From Pumilibacter intestinalis (GTDB taxonomy: Bacteria; Bacillota; Clostridia; Christensenellales; Pumilibacteraceae), in contig NZ_CALPCH010000004.1 in the NCBI RefSeq assembly GCF_943193005.1, positions 62,001 through 126,000 on the forward strand: DNA of 64,000 nucleotides, given 5' to 3'. The stretch's first letter is position 1, and the number at the start of each line of letters is the position of its first letter. The notes under the pieces are model-generated. The model worked only from the letters and a program-made list of their open reading frames with translations. It was not told where the DNA came from and made no database searches. Both the position numbers and the translations under genes were made by a program. Positions 34,293 through 42,141 of this stretch are shown here, in pieces.

Positions 34293-34734
34293 CGGCTTTA
34301 TCTCCGCGCTTATCCGGAAGCGTTTTAAGGCACTCGTCGAACTCTTCGTCGCCTATATCCGAATAGGCGTTCCAGTTTTCTTCGCTCCATATTTCCACGC
34401 GGTTGTACGCGCCTATGGTTACTACGTTTTTGGAAAGTTTGGCGTGGCGAATGAGATGTTGCGGCAAAAGTATTCTGCCCGCTTTGTCCTCTTCCGCCTT
34501 AAATCCGCTCGACGCCATAAGACGAACCGATTTGCTGTTTACGGGGTCAAGCAGGTCGAGAGAGCGAAACTTTTCGTCGAATATGCGCACCGCGTCTTTC
34601 TCCGGGAGCACGATAAGGCAATTGTTGGAACCGCGCGTAATAAAAGGATTTTCGCCGAGCTGAGCTTTGAGCTTGGGCGGAATTCTTATTCTGCCTTTCT
34701 CGTCTATCTGATGCCGATATTCTCCGAAATACAC
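34285..34734 (-). CDS. mraZ: Transcriptional regulator MraZ
   Basis: MraZ is the AbrB-fold repressor of the dcw cluster and binds direct repeats upstream of its own gene. The 149-residue protein starts with FGEYRHQIDEKGRIRIPPK, the first of two SpoVT/AbrB-like halves; the second half carries LMASSGFKAEEDKAGRILLP. The start is GTG at 34734, with AAAGGAGG eight bases upstream; the longer frame reading back to 34800 lacks homology and would add 22 residues. It is the first gene of the cluster, about 80 bases after the predicted transcription start, and its operator overlaps the promoter. Confidence 0.95.
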   Translation of the reverse strand: MYFGEYRHQIDEKGRIRIPPKLKAQLGENPFITRGSNNCLIVLPEKDAVRIFDEKFRSLDLLDPVNSKSVRLMASSGFKAEEDKAGRILLPQHLIRHAKLSKNVVTIGAYNRVEIWSEENWNAYSDIGDEEFDECLKTLPDKRGDKADE

Positions 34735-34820
34735 GCGTTTGCCCTCCTTTGCCCCGAGGCAGTTTTCCGTTATAAACCGCAAAACGCCCATTTCGGGCAT
34801 TCACCGTTCATTACCTGTAT

Positions 34821-34849
34821 ATTATATCACAATATTTGCCCACAATCAA
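34821..34849 (-). promoter_or_regulatory. Promoter of the mraZ-ftsW cluster
   Basis: TTGATT (34844-34849), 17 bases and TATAAT (34821-34826). The -35 box lies between the repeats of the MraZ operator, so repressor binding would block RNA polymerase. The same -35 hexamer precedes ftsQ. Confidence 0.82.
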
Positions 34850-34862
34850 CCACTTTTGCCCA
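34838..34862 (-). promoter_or_regulatory. MraZ operator (three direct repeats)
   Basis: On the minus strand TGGGC, five bases, TGGTT, five bases, TGGGC. This matches the known MraZ site of repeated TGGGN elements with five-base spacers; the middle copy is degenerate (TGGTT). It overlaps the cluster promoter. Confidence 0.85.
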
Positions 34863-34939
34863 TTTTATCGCATTTTTTTTGAATTTTTTATTTATTTTAC
34901 TTTTCCGCGCCCACTCCAAGCTATTTTACATAAATGCGA

Positions 34940-34968
34940 TTGACTTTTAAGTCGCTATGTAATATCAT
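34940..34968 (+). promoter_or_regulatory. Promoter of the ilvA-ridA operon
   Basis: TTGACT (34940-34945), 17 bases, TATCAT (34963-34968). Transcription from about 34975 rules out the in-frame ATG at 34934 and supports translation from 35000. Confidence 0.72.
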
Positions 34969-34999
34969 ATACGTAAACATATTTCGGACGGTAATACCA

Positions 35000-36232
35000 A
35001 TGACTCTGCAAGACGTATACAAAGCCAAAGAGCGACTCGAAAGCGTAACGCACACAACCGAGCTCGAATATTCGGAAACCTTCTCCAAAGCCGCCAAAGC
35101 GCAAATATTTCTCAAGTGCGAGAACAGACAAAAAACAGGCTCGTTCAAGGTGCGCGGAGCATACAACAAGATAAGCAAAATAGCAGACGAAAAAAGCGCG
35201 AAATGCGTAGTCGCTTCGAGCGCGGGCAACCATGCTCAAGGCGTGGCGTTCGCGGCTCGCAAGCTCGGACTGGAATCTTATATAATAATGCCGCTTTCCA
35301 CTCCGATTGCCAAAATATCCGCAACCGAAAACTACGGCGCGAACGTAATACTCAGCGGCGAATGTTACGACGACGCCTACAACAAAGCGTTGGAGATTGC
35401 AAAAGAAAAGAACGGTCTGTTCGTACACCCTTTCGACGACGAAGAAGTTATCGCGGGTCAGGGAACGGTTGCGCTCGAACTCATGGAGCAAATGCCCGAC
35501 CTCGACGCCGTAATAGTGCCGGCGGGCGGCGGAGGTTTGCTCGCGGGAGTTGCGTTCACCGCAAAACAAATTAACCCCAAACTCAAAGTATACGGAGTTC
35601 AGGGCGAACGCGCCGACGCGATAAGGCAAAGCTATTTGAGTAAATCGCACGTAAGCACAAGCGGCGTTTACACCATAGCCGACGGCATAGCCGTAAAAAA
35701 TCCGGGCGTTATAACCACAAAAATAATAAACGAATACGCCGACGGCATATTTACGGTAACCGACGACGAAATAGCCTCAACGATAATACAGCTGCTCGAA
35801 CGCGCAAAACAAGTGGTAGAACCCGCGGGCGCAACCAGTCTTGCCGCCGCGCTCATGCAAAAGTCGGACGAACTTTACGGTAAAAAAATCGCGTGCGTGC
35901 TCTCGGGCGGCAACATAGACGTGGGCTTTATACATAAAATAATCGAAAAAGGTCTTGTAAGCCGCGGCAGACAAATGAAATTTTCACTCGTGCTTTCCGA
36001 TAAACCGGGCAGTTTGGAAAAGGTATCGAGTATTCTCGCCCGCGAGCAAGCAAACGTTATATCCGTTCAGTACGACCGCATGAGCACCGAACTCGGTCTT
36101 AACGAAACAATACTGCATATCGGTTGCGAGTTAAGCGGTTTCGAACACGGCGAAAAAGTTATACGCAAGCTCAAAGAAAACGGCTTCGATATCCTGCCGC
36201 ACGAACAATTCCCCGCTCACGCAAAATCTTAA
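35000..36232 (+). CDS. ilvA: Threonine ammonia-lyase (threonine dehydratase)
   Basis: The enzyme deaminates threonine to 2-oxobutanoate through a reactive enamine, with pyridoxal phosphate. The 410-residue product has the cofactor lysine in KTGSFKVRGAYNK (Lys50), the phosphate-binding glycines in VPAGGGGLLAG, and one C-terminal ACT domain (MKFSLVLSDKPGSLEKVSSI) of the kind found in single-ACT ilvA/tdcB enzymes. The start is the ATG at 35000 because the promoter lies downstream of an earlier in-frame ATG; the ribosome site (GGACGG) is weak. ridA follows after 15 bases, which fits removal of the enamine by-product. Whether the role is biosynthetic (isoleucine) or catabolic is not decided by sequence. 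Confidence 0.93.
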   Translation: MTLQDVYKAKERLESVTHTTELEYSETFSKAAKAQIFLKCENRQKTGSFKVRGAYNKISKIADEKSAKCVVASSAGNHAQGVAFAARKLGLESYIIMPLSTPIAKISATENYGANVILSGECYDDAYNKALEIAKEKNGLFVHPFDDEEVIAGQGTVALELMEQMPDLDAVIVPAGGGGLLAGVAFTAKQINPKLKVYGVQGERADAIRQSYLSKSHVSTSGVYTIADGIAVKNPGVITTKIINEYADGIFTVTDDEIASTIIQLLERAKQVVEPAGATSLAAALMQKSDELYGKKIACVLSGGNIDVGFIHKIIEKGLVSRGRQMKFSLVLSDKPGSLEKVSSILAREQANVISVQYDRMSTELGLNETILHIGCELSGFEHGEKVIRKLKENGFDILPHEQFPAHAKS

Positions 36233-36247
36233 ACGAGGTAAAAAAAG

Positions 36248-36652
36248 GTGAACTTACAAAACAAAGCAAACGCAATTCGCAAAACGGTAAACACTCCGCT
36301 CGCCCCGCAAGCAATCGGTCCGTACTCGCAGGGTATCGAAACAAACGATTTCGTATTTTTCTCGGGGCAGATTGCCATAAATCCGCAAACGGGCAAACTC
36401 GACGGCGACGATTTCGCGTCGCAAACTCAAAGAGTGCTCAAAAATATAGAGGCTCTGCTGTCGGCGCAGGGTATGACTGCCGCAAACGTGGTTAAAACCA
36501 CGGTTTTTATAACCGATATGAGCAAGTTTTCGGAGGTTAACGCCGAGTACGCAAAATTCTTTTCGTCCGCACCTCCCGCCCGCTCATGCGTTGCGGTATC
36601 CGCGCTTCCGCTCGGCGCACTGGTGGAAATAGAAATTATCGCCGCCAAATAA
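36248..36652 (+). CDS. ridA: RidA family reactive-intermediate deaminase
   Basis: RidA hydrolyses 2-aminoacrylate and 2-aminocrotonate, the enamines released by threonine/serine dehydratase, and so protects pyridoxal enzymes. The 134-residue protein has the family motifs IGPYSQGI, FFSGQIAI and the active-site arginine in PPARSCVAVSALPLGALVEIE (Arg112). The start is GTG at 36248 with GAGGT about nine bases upstream. Its position right behind the threonine ammonia-lyase gene matches the known biochemical partnership. Confidence 0.95.
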   Translation: MNLQNKANAIRKTVNTPLAPQAIGPYSQGIETNDFVFFSGQIAINPQTGKLDGDDFASQTQRVLKNIEALLSAQGMTAANVVKTTVFITDMSKFSEVNAEYAKFFSSAPPARSCVAVSALPLGALVEIEIIAAK

Positions 36653-36657
36653 AATAT

Positions 36658-36700
36658 AAAAAATCGCGCTCTGCAAAAGCGCACTTCCCATAGGGAATTA
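36658..36700 (+). repeat. Short element, left copy flanking the YdeI-like gene
   Basis: AAAAAATCGCGCT, TGCAA and the palindrome TTCCCATAGGGAA (36684-36696) occur in this order. The reverse complement of 37551-37593 carries the same blocks in the same order, so the two copies lie in inverted orientation about 0.9 kb apart. Confidence 0.55.
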
Positions 36701-36740
36701 AAAAACTAAATTATTAAGAGTTATACTTTCAAGCAAGGAC

Positions 36741-36774
36741 AAAAGCTCTCGAACATATCGTTCGAGAGCTTTTT
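36741..36774. terminator. Bidirectional terminator between ridA and the YdeI-like gene
   Basis: AAAAGCTCTCGAAC and GTTCGAGAGCTTTT form a 14-base stem with a five-base loop. T runs on both strands allow it to end the ridA operon and, in the other direction, the YdeI-like gene whose stop is at 36812. Confidence 0.9.
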
Positions 36775-36811
36775 ACTACAAACCTTTTAGAAAGATAAAT
36801 TGAAATTTATC

Positions 36812-37372
36812 TTACATCGGTTTTAGATTTTTATTAAGCCGTTCTACCATCCACGCAATTCTCTTTTCGCGCCCCGTGTCCGTTTTGGCATCTAAATATG
36901 CTTTTACATACGTTTTCTTTACCGATAATGACATTGCCGAAAAATTTGTATAAGCAGGCTCATAGGCTTTCAAAATTTCGGCAAGCGCGGCAATTTGTTC
37001 TTCCGTAACCGCCGCAGGTTTCGGGGCATACCATTGTCCGTTTTGTTTTGCTTCCTCGATTTTCTTTCTGCCGAAGTCAGTCATAAGTCCCCGTTCTTCG
37101 AGAACTTTTACCAAAGTCTTGTTTTTCTCCGACCACTTGCAGTTCGCTCGGCGCATAGAAAAATACTTTTTATAGGTATTGTTATCAATGCTTTGCATTT
37201 GTCCGTCAATCCAACCAAAGCAAAGGGCTTCTTCCAATGCTTCGTCTGCTTTAATCGTTTTCGGATTGCCGTGCTTACCAAACAAAAGCCAAACGCCATC
37301 GGTAGAAAGACAATTTTCAGTTAGCCAATTTCGGAATTCCGCTCTTTCCGAAAATACCAATATATCGTTCAT
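36812..37372 (-). CDS. YdeI/OmpD-associated family protein
   Basis: The 186-residue product matches the pattern of the YdeI family: N-terminal FRNWLTENCLSTDGVWLLFGK, the EEALCFGWIDGQMQSID core, YFSMRRANCKWSEKNK, and a C-terminal OmdA-like segment (LDAKTDTGREKRIAWMVERL). The molecular function of the family is not established; it has been linked to peptide resistance in enterobacteria. ATG at 37372 is chosen because GGAGAG lies just upstream; the longer frame begins with TTG. It has its own promoter and terminator. Codon use is more AT-rich than the neighbours and inverted copies of a short element flank it, both consistent with acquisition. Confidence 0.88.
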   Translation of the reverse strand: MNDILVFSERAEFRNWLTENCLSTDGVWLLFGKHGNPKTIKADEALEEALCFGWIDGQMQSIDNNTYKKYFSMRRANCKWSEKNKTLVKVLEERGLMTDFGRKKIEEAKQNGQWYAPKPAAVTEEQIAALAEILKAYEPAYTNFSAMSLSVKKTYVKAYLDAKTDTGREKRIAWMVERLNKNLKPM

Positions 37373-37407
37373 TTTTCTCTCCGCCAAATTACTGTTTATC
37401 GTACAAT

Positions 37408-37436
37408 TATTATATCACGAAAAATGAAAGAGCGCA
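37408..37436 (-). promoter_or_regulatory. Promoter of the YdeI-like gene
   Basis: TTGCGC (37431-37436), 17 bases, TATAAT (37408-37413), 35 bases before the start codon at 37372. Confidence 0.7.
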
Positions 37437-37550
37437 ACCGATTGAATTTTGCGGGAAATATAAAACATATCCTAGTTCGTCCACGAAAAAAAGTACAGAA
37501 AAGGCACAGCTTAACGCTATGTCTAAATCTTTTTATTTGCGTTTTATTAT

Positions 37551-37593
37551 ATTCCCTATGGGAATTACTGTAATTGCGAAGCGCGTTTTTTTT
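37551..37593 (-). repeat. Short element, right copy flanking the YdeI-like gene
   Basis: Contains TTCCCTATGGGAA, the reverse complement of the palindrome in the left copy, plus TTGCGAAGCGCG and a T run. Read on the minus strand it follows the left copy block by block. It ends three bases before the metallophosphoesterase stop region and may also serve as its terminator. Confidence 0.55.
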
Positions 37594-37596
37594 GTT

Positions 37597-38307
37597 TCAG
37601 GTCTGAATTTCCGTTATATACACCAATTTGTTGCGCACGAGGTCGCAAGAGGTGAGAAAATAATTCACGCCGTTTATTTCGCGCCTAAAGCACATTCTGC
37701 CGGGATTACCGTGCAAATGCCCGTATACGACGAAATCCACGCCGTACTCCTCGAACAGTCGCGTAAAAGGCGACGCTTCGAAACGGCTGTTAAAGGGCGG
37801 AAAGTGTATCATCGTTACAACACGGTCATTCTCTTTTCTCATCTTTTTCATTGCCTCGAGCGACAGCGTTACGCGCTGAATTTCTCGGGCGTAAATCTTT
37901 TTGTCTTCCGCGCTCGCGCCGCCCGAGCTTTCGGGGGTTGTCCAACCGCGACTGCCGCACACGAGCAGTTCGCCTATGCGCAAGCAATCGTTTTGCACCG
38001 CGTAAGTTCCGCTCCCCAAAGACGAGCGCACCGCGCCTATCGATTTCCACCAATAGTCGTGATTGCCGCGTATCATTACCTTTTTGGCGGGAAGAGAAGA
38101 TATGTAATCGAGGTCGGTTTTTGCGTCGGCAAGGTTCATCGCCCAGCTTATATCGCCGGCTATGAGAACCACGTCGTCCTCGCCCGCCCTGTCGCGCCAG
38201 TCCGCCTCTATCTCCTCGAGATAGTTAGCCCACGAAGCTCCGAATATATCCATTGGCTTTGGATTGTTACCCGACAAGTGAAGGTCGCCGATTGCAAAAA
38301 CTTTCAT
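37597..38307 (-). CDS. Metallophosphoesterase of the calcineurin-like family
   Basis: The 236-residue protein carries the full set of two-metal phosphoesterase motifs: GDLHLSG at residues 7-13, GDISWAM, GNHDYWW, TMIHFPPF and GHLHGN near the C-terminus. Substrate cannot be told from sequence. The start is ATG at 38307; the open frame continues 67 codons upstream, but that part is low quality and lies across the promoter. No Shine-Dalgarno sequence exists. TATAAT ends six bases before the ATG, so the message is predicted to be leaderless. It stands apart from the upstream 200-residue gene, which ends at 38367. Confidence 0.92.
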   Translation of the reverse strand: MKVFAIGDLHLSGNNPKPMDIFGASWANYLEEIEADWRDRAGEDDVVLIAGDISWAMNLADAKTDLDYISSLPAKKVMIRGNHDYWWKSIGAVRSSLGSGTYAVQNDCLRIGELLVCGSRGWTTPESSGGASAEDKKIYAREIQRVTLSLEAMKKMRKENDRVVTMIHFPPFNSRFEASPFTRLFEEYGVDFVVYGHLHGNPGRMCFRREINGVNYFLTSCDLVRNKLVYITEIQT

Positions 38308-38313
38308 AAAAAC

Positions 38314-38342
38314 ATTATAGCATTTCCGACCGAAAAACGCAA
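38314..38342 (-). promoter_or_regulatory. Promoter of the metallophosphoesterase gene, leaderless geometry
   Basis: TTGCGT (38337-38342), 17 bases, TATAAT (38314-38319), then GTTTTT and the ATG at 38307. Spacing to the start codon is identical to that of ftsQ. Confidence 0.75.
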
Positions 38343-38366
38343 GAGTATCGAGCAATTTGTTTTCGG

Positions 38367-38969
38367 TCAATCGGGAAAGAGCGGCAACCCCAAAAACGCG
38401 TTGCACGTGTTTTCTCCGCAGTCGGTGCAATCGGGATAAACGCAACGCCCGTATGTGGGCACGAGGATATCGGTGGGCACGATAACCTTGGCTATGAGCA
38501 CGTAGCACGCGTTAACCGACACCGCCGCGGGACTTATAAAGTTTCCTATAGTGCTCAAAAACGCAACGAAAACCTCCAACGAATACGGCACGATGGAATT
38601 TGCGGGAGTTCCGAGTGCGAACTCTCTGAAAAATCTCACGTTACTCGTAGCTGTATACCTGTTGCCGAGCGAGTCGGCAAAGGTAACTATCACGGGTATG
38701 GAAACCTCGCCCGAAAAGCAGGTTTTGCCGTTCGCGAGATTTTCTTCGTCCGAAAGCGTGAACACTGCGTTTCCGTGGCTTTCGGCGCGTATAAAGGTGA
38801 GCGGCGGAACGGCTTGCGGCGGTATTCCGTTTAGCTCCAACGTGAAATTTTGATTGCTCACGCTTTCGCGGCAACCGTCGAACACCCTTTTAACCTCGAT
38901 GCACATGCGCTCGCAAAGTCCCGCCGCGGGGTCGCCCGTTATGCGCCCCGCTCTCAACGTGTTTGCCAT
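38367..38969 (-). CDS. Cysteine-containing conserved-looking protein, unrecognised
   Basis: Family not recognised. The 200-residue product has no signal peptide. It begins with MANTLRAGRITGDP and a motif ERMCIEVKRVFDGCRESVSN, has a beta-rich middle (FTLELNGIPPQAVPPLTFIR, GEVSIPVIVTFADSLGNRYT) and ends with a Cys-rich tail (CVYPDCTDCGENTC). The overall look, a Cys-motif helix then beta strands, recalls small spore or coat-associated proteins of Clostridia, but that is only a guess. GGGAGG lies nine bases before the ATG, and a 20-base palindrome lies just upstream. It follows ysxC by 60 bases on the same strand. Confidence 0.8.
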   Translation of the reverse strand: MANTLRAGRITGDPAAGLCERMCIEVKRVFDGCRESVSNQNFTLELNGIPPQAVPPLTFIRAESHGNAVFTLSDEENLANGKTCFSGEVSIPVIVTFADSLGNRYTATSNVRFFREFALGTPANSIVPYSLEVFVAFLSTIGNFISPAAVSVNACYVLIAKVIVPTDILVPTYGRCVYPDCTDCGENTCNAFLGLPLFPD

Positions 38970-38986
38970 ATAAAAAGCCTCCCTCG

Positions 38987-39006
38987 ATATATCCGTTCGG
39001 ATATAT
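38987..39006. promoter_or_regulatory. 20-base palindrome upstream of the Cys-containing gene
   Basis: ATATATCCG and CGGATATAT are separated by two bases. The element lies between the ysxC stop and the ribosome site of the next gene. It has no T run, so it is either an operator-like site or a hairpin that protects or attenuates the downstream message. Confidence 0.45.
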
Positions 39007-39029
39007 TTATGCGGAAGGCGTCAATTGCG

Positions 39030-39632
39030 TTACTCGCTTTGCGCTATATTTTCAAACAGTTCTTCCACCTGCGCTTTTCCTTCTCCGCTTACGCCCGAGA
39101 ACACGATTATATTATCGCGCCCCACGGAAAGCGAAGTCGCCACGGTTTGCACCGCTTTGCCTATCTGCGATTTGGAAAGTTTGTCGCACTTTGTGGCAAC
39201 CACGGTAAACGGCAGTCCGCAAACGAAAAGATATTTGAGCATCTGCTTGTCGAGAGCGGTAGGCTCGTGCCTGATATCCACGAGCGCGAGCACACGCTTG
39301 AGCTTAACCGACGAGGTAAGATACCCTTCTATAAGCTCCGCCCATTTCGCCCGCTCCGACTTTGGCGCGGCGGCGTAGCCGTAGCCCGGCAAATCGGCGA
39401 GCACGAGAGAGCCTTTGTTTAGGTCGAACAAGTTTATAAGCCTTGTTCTGCCCGGCGTAACGGACGCCTTCGCGAGCTTTTTTCTTCCCGTCACGCAATT
39501 TATAAAGGTTGACTTGCCCACGTTGGAACGCCCCACAACGCACACCTCGGGGCAGTCGTAACGCTCCGCCGCTTCCTTGTATTTGGGGAGCGCGGCAACG
39601 CTTGTTATAAATTCCGCGGAAACTATTTTCAT
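39030..39632 (-). CDS. ysxC: Ribosome biogenesis GTPase YsxC/EngB
   Basis: YsxC is a TRAFAC GTPase needed for assembly of the large ribosomal subunit. The 200-residue protein has the GTPase motifs GRSNVGKST (G1), TPGRT (G2), DLPGYGYA (G3) and TKCDKLS (G4). The start is ATG at 39632 with AAAGGA upstream; the longer frame reads from a TTG inside lon. It lies 10 bases after lon, the same lon-ysxC order as in Bacillus, and is probably co-transcribed. Confidence 0.96.
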   Translation of the reverse strand: MKIVSAEFITSVAALPKYKEAAERYDCPEVCVVGRSNVGKSTFINCVTGRKKLAKASVTPGRTRLINLFDLNKGSLVLADLPGYGYAAAPKSERAKWAELIEGYLTSSVKLKRVLALVDIRHEPTALDKQMLKYLFVCGLPFTVVATKCDKLSKSQIGKAVQTVATSLSVGRDNIIVFSGVSGEGKAQVEELFENIAQSE

Positions 39633-39642
39633 CTGTATCCTT

Positions 39643-41991
39643 TTATACGAGCGCGGCGGCAAACACGTCGTCTACGGTGTCCGCGCATATTATTTTTACG
39701 TTCTTCTTTACCTCGAGCGGAAGCTCGTCGGCGTCTTTGCGGTTCTCCGACGGAATTATGAGAGTTTTCACGCCCGCGCGGAACGCCGCGAGCGATTTTT
39801 CTTTCAATCCGCCTATGGCGAGCACCTTGCCGCGCAAAGTCACCTCGCCCGTCATTGCCACGTTGCGGTCCACCTTTTTGCCGCTGAGCGCGCTCAATAC
39901 GGCTGTAGCCATGGTAATGCCCGCGCTCGGTCCGTCTTTGGGCGTTGCGCCTTCGGGCACGTGAATGTGAATATCGTATTTGTTGAACATCTCGGGCGGT
40001 ATGCCGTACTGCGCCGCCCGCGAGCGCACGAGCGTAAGCGCGGTTCGGCACGACTCTTTCATTACGTCGCCCAAACTGCCCGTGAGTATTATTTCTCCTT
40101 TGCCGTCGGGCACTACCGCAACCTCTATGCTTAGAGTAACTCCGCCCACGCTCGTCCAGGCAAGACCGGTGGCAAGCCCGCACTCGTCCGCTTCGTTTTT
40201 GCGGTTGTCGTGATATTTTATTACGCCGAGATACTGTTTTATATCCGCTTTTGTTACGTCGTAATGCTGAGGAACGGAAATCCCGTTTTCAACCACTTTA
40301 ACGGCTATCTTGCGTATCACCGTGCCTATTTCCCTCTCGAGGTTGCGAACGCCGCTCTCCCGCGTGTAACCCGATATTATGTGCAACAGCACCGCGTCGG
40401 GAATGTTCACCGTTTGAGCGTTCAAGCCGTTGGCTTCGAGCTGTTTGGGCACGAGATAGCGTTTCGCTATCTGCAATTTTTCTTCGTAGGTGTACCCCGA
40501 AAGCTCAATCACTTCCATTCGGTCCAAAAGCGGAGCGGGAATTGTGTCGAGCGTGTTCGCGGTGGTTACGAACATAACTTTGCCGAGGTTATACGGCACT
40601 TCGAGATAATGGTCTTTGAACTCGCCGTTTTGGTTGGGGTCGAGCACCTCGAGCATAGCAGAGGCGGGGTCGCCGCGAAAATCGGACGACATTTTGTCTA
40701 TCTCGTCGAGCAAGAACACGGGATTTATCACCTCGGCTTGCTTCATGCCGCTTATTATTCTGCCCGGCAACGCGCCTATATAGGTGCGGCGATGTCCGCG
40801 CACCTCCGCTTCGTCGCGCACGCCGCCCAAACTCATGGAAACCAACTTGCGCCCGGATGCTCTCGCTATGCTCGCCACAACCGAGGTTTTGCCCACGCCC
40901 GGAGGACCTACGAAACAAAGTATGGGACCTTTGAGGTCGTTGGTGAGTTTGTGCACCGCAAGATACTCTATTATTCTTTCCTTAACCTTTTTGAGCCCGT
41001 AATGGTCCTCGTCGAGAATTTTACGCGCCCTCTCCAAGTCGAGATTGTCGTCCGACTCCTCTTTCCACGGCAAATCGAGCAAACACTCTATATACGTGCG
41101 ACTCACTCCCGCCTCGGGCGAAGTGGGGTTCATTTTCTCCATGCGCGAAAGCTCTTTTTCTATCTTTGCGCTTACCGCCTCGGGAAGTTCGCGCGATTTG
41201 GCGCGGGCGCGGTATTCTTCTATTTCGTCGGCGTTCTCGCCCAGTTCGTCGTGTATCGCCTTTATCTGCTCGCGCAAATAATATTCGCGTTGATTTTTAT
41301 CGATGTTTTCGCGAACTTTTACGTTAATCTTCTTTTCCACCGCCATTATTTCGCATTCGCGCACCATAACGGTATATATATCTTCGAGCTGACTGTACTC
41401 GTCGGGAGTTTCCAAAAGTTTTTGCTTTTCTCCGTCGCTTTTGTACAAATACGTGCCCATTGCGCCCACGAACGAGCGCACGTCGTTTACGTCGAGCGAG
41501 CGCACGGCTTCGGCGGGCATCTTGTTATCAAGCTTTTTGAATTTCTCGAGCTGTTCGGAAAGTCTGCGCTTTACCGCTTCAACGAGTATATCCTCGCTCG
41601 GGCGGGCGGTGAATTCTTTGAGCACCGCCTCGAAATAAGGAGTTATGCTCGAAAAACTTTCAATCTCCATGCGCTTGGTGCACTGCGCTATCACGCGGAA
41701 CGTATCGTTGGGCAATTTGGTTATCTGCTTAATTCTTGCCAAACACCCCACCTTGTAAATATCTTTAGGGGCGGGATTTGCGGAATTGGCGTGTTTTTGC
41801 GCAACCAAAAATATTTCCTGATTGCTCTCCACCGCTTTGTTGAGCGCAACCACCGATTTGTCGCGCCCGAGGTCAAACATGGCGGTTTGCCCGGGAAAAA
41901 CCACAACGCCTCTCAAAACTATGGTTTTGAAAGCCGGTTTAATGGGAGGAATTCCGTTTTTGGTCAAATCGTTATAAGTCATTTCGTCCAT
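39643..41991 (-). CDS. lon: ATP-dependent protease LonA
   Basis: Lon degrades misfolded and regulatory proteins in the cytoplasm. The 782-residue product has the N-terminal LAN substrate domain, a helical linker, the AAA+ module with Walker A GPPGVGKTS and Walker B VFLLDEIDK, and the C-terminal protease domain with the catalytic Ser in KDGPSAGITM and the Lys in IGGLKEKSLAA. The length is typical of LonA. GGAG is nine bases before the ATG at 41991. It has its own promoter downstream of the clpX terminator and is followed by ysxC. No CIRCE or CtsR site was seen. Confidence 0.97.
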   Translation of the reverse strand: MDEMTYNDLTKNGIPPIKPAFKTIVLRGVVVFPGQTAMFDLGRDKSVVALNKAVESNQEIFLVAQKHANSANPAPKDIYKVGCLARIKQITKLPNDTFRVIAQCTKRMEIESFSSITPYFEAVLKEFTARPSEDILVEAVKRRLSEQLEKFKKLDNKMPAEAVRSLDVNDVRSFVGAMGTYLYKSDGEKQKLLETPDEYSQLEDIYTVMVRECEIMAVEKKINVKVRENIDKNQREYYLREQIKAIHDELGENADEIEEYRARAKSRELPEAVSAKIEKELSRMEKMNPTSPEAGVSRTYIECLLDLPWKEESDDNLDLERARKILDEDHYGLKKVKERIIEYLAVHKLTNDLKGPILCFVGPPGVGKTSVVASIARASGRKLVSMSLGGVRDEAEVRGHRRTYIGALPGRIISGMKQAEVINPVFLLDEIDKMSSDFRGDPASAMLEVLDPNQNGEFKDHYLEVPYNLGKVMFVTTANTLDTIPAPLLDRMEVIELSGYTYEEKLQIAKRYLVPKQLEANGLNAQTVNIPDAVLLHIISGYTRESGVRNLEREIGTVIRKIAVKVVENGISVPQHYDVTKADIKQYLGVIKYHDNRKNEADECGLATGLAWTSVGGVTLSIEVAVVPDGKGEIILTGSLGDVMKESCRTALTLVRSRAAQYGIPPEMFNKYDIHIHVPEGATPKDGPSAGITMATAVLSALSGKKVDRNVAMTGEVTLRGKVLAIGGLKEKSLAAFRAGVKTLIIPSENRKDADELPLEVKKNVKIICADTVDDVFAAALV

Positions 41992-42011
41992 AGCTATATC
42001 TCCACAAATAT

Positions 42012-42040
42012 ATTATATCATATCGGAGCAAAACATACAA
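42012..42040 (-). promoter_or_regulatory. Promoter of lon-ysxC
   Basis: TTGTAT (42035-42040), 17 bases, TATAAT (42012-42017), about 20 bases before the lon start. Confidence 0.75.
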
Positions 42041-42087
42041 GCGGTTTTTCGGTCAAATTTATTCACCGTGTTTTCACTTTATATCAT

Positions 42088-42115
42088 AAAAGGAACCGAA
42101 TATTCGGTTCCTTTT
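42088..42115 (-). terminator. Terminator of tig-clpP-clpX
   Basis: AAAAGGAACCGAA and TTCGGTTCCTTTT form a perfect 28-base palindrome, 26 bases after the clpX stop, with T residues following on the minus strand. Confidence 0.88.
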
Positions 42116-42141
42116 CAAGAGTTTCCTATATTTATATGCGA

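Noticed and set aside
34934-34999. Longer N-terminus for threonine ammonia-lyase from an ATG at 34934
   Set aside because: A promoter lies within this stretch, and the extra residues do not match the family.
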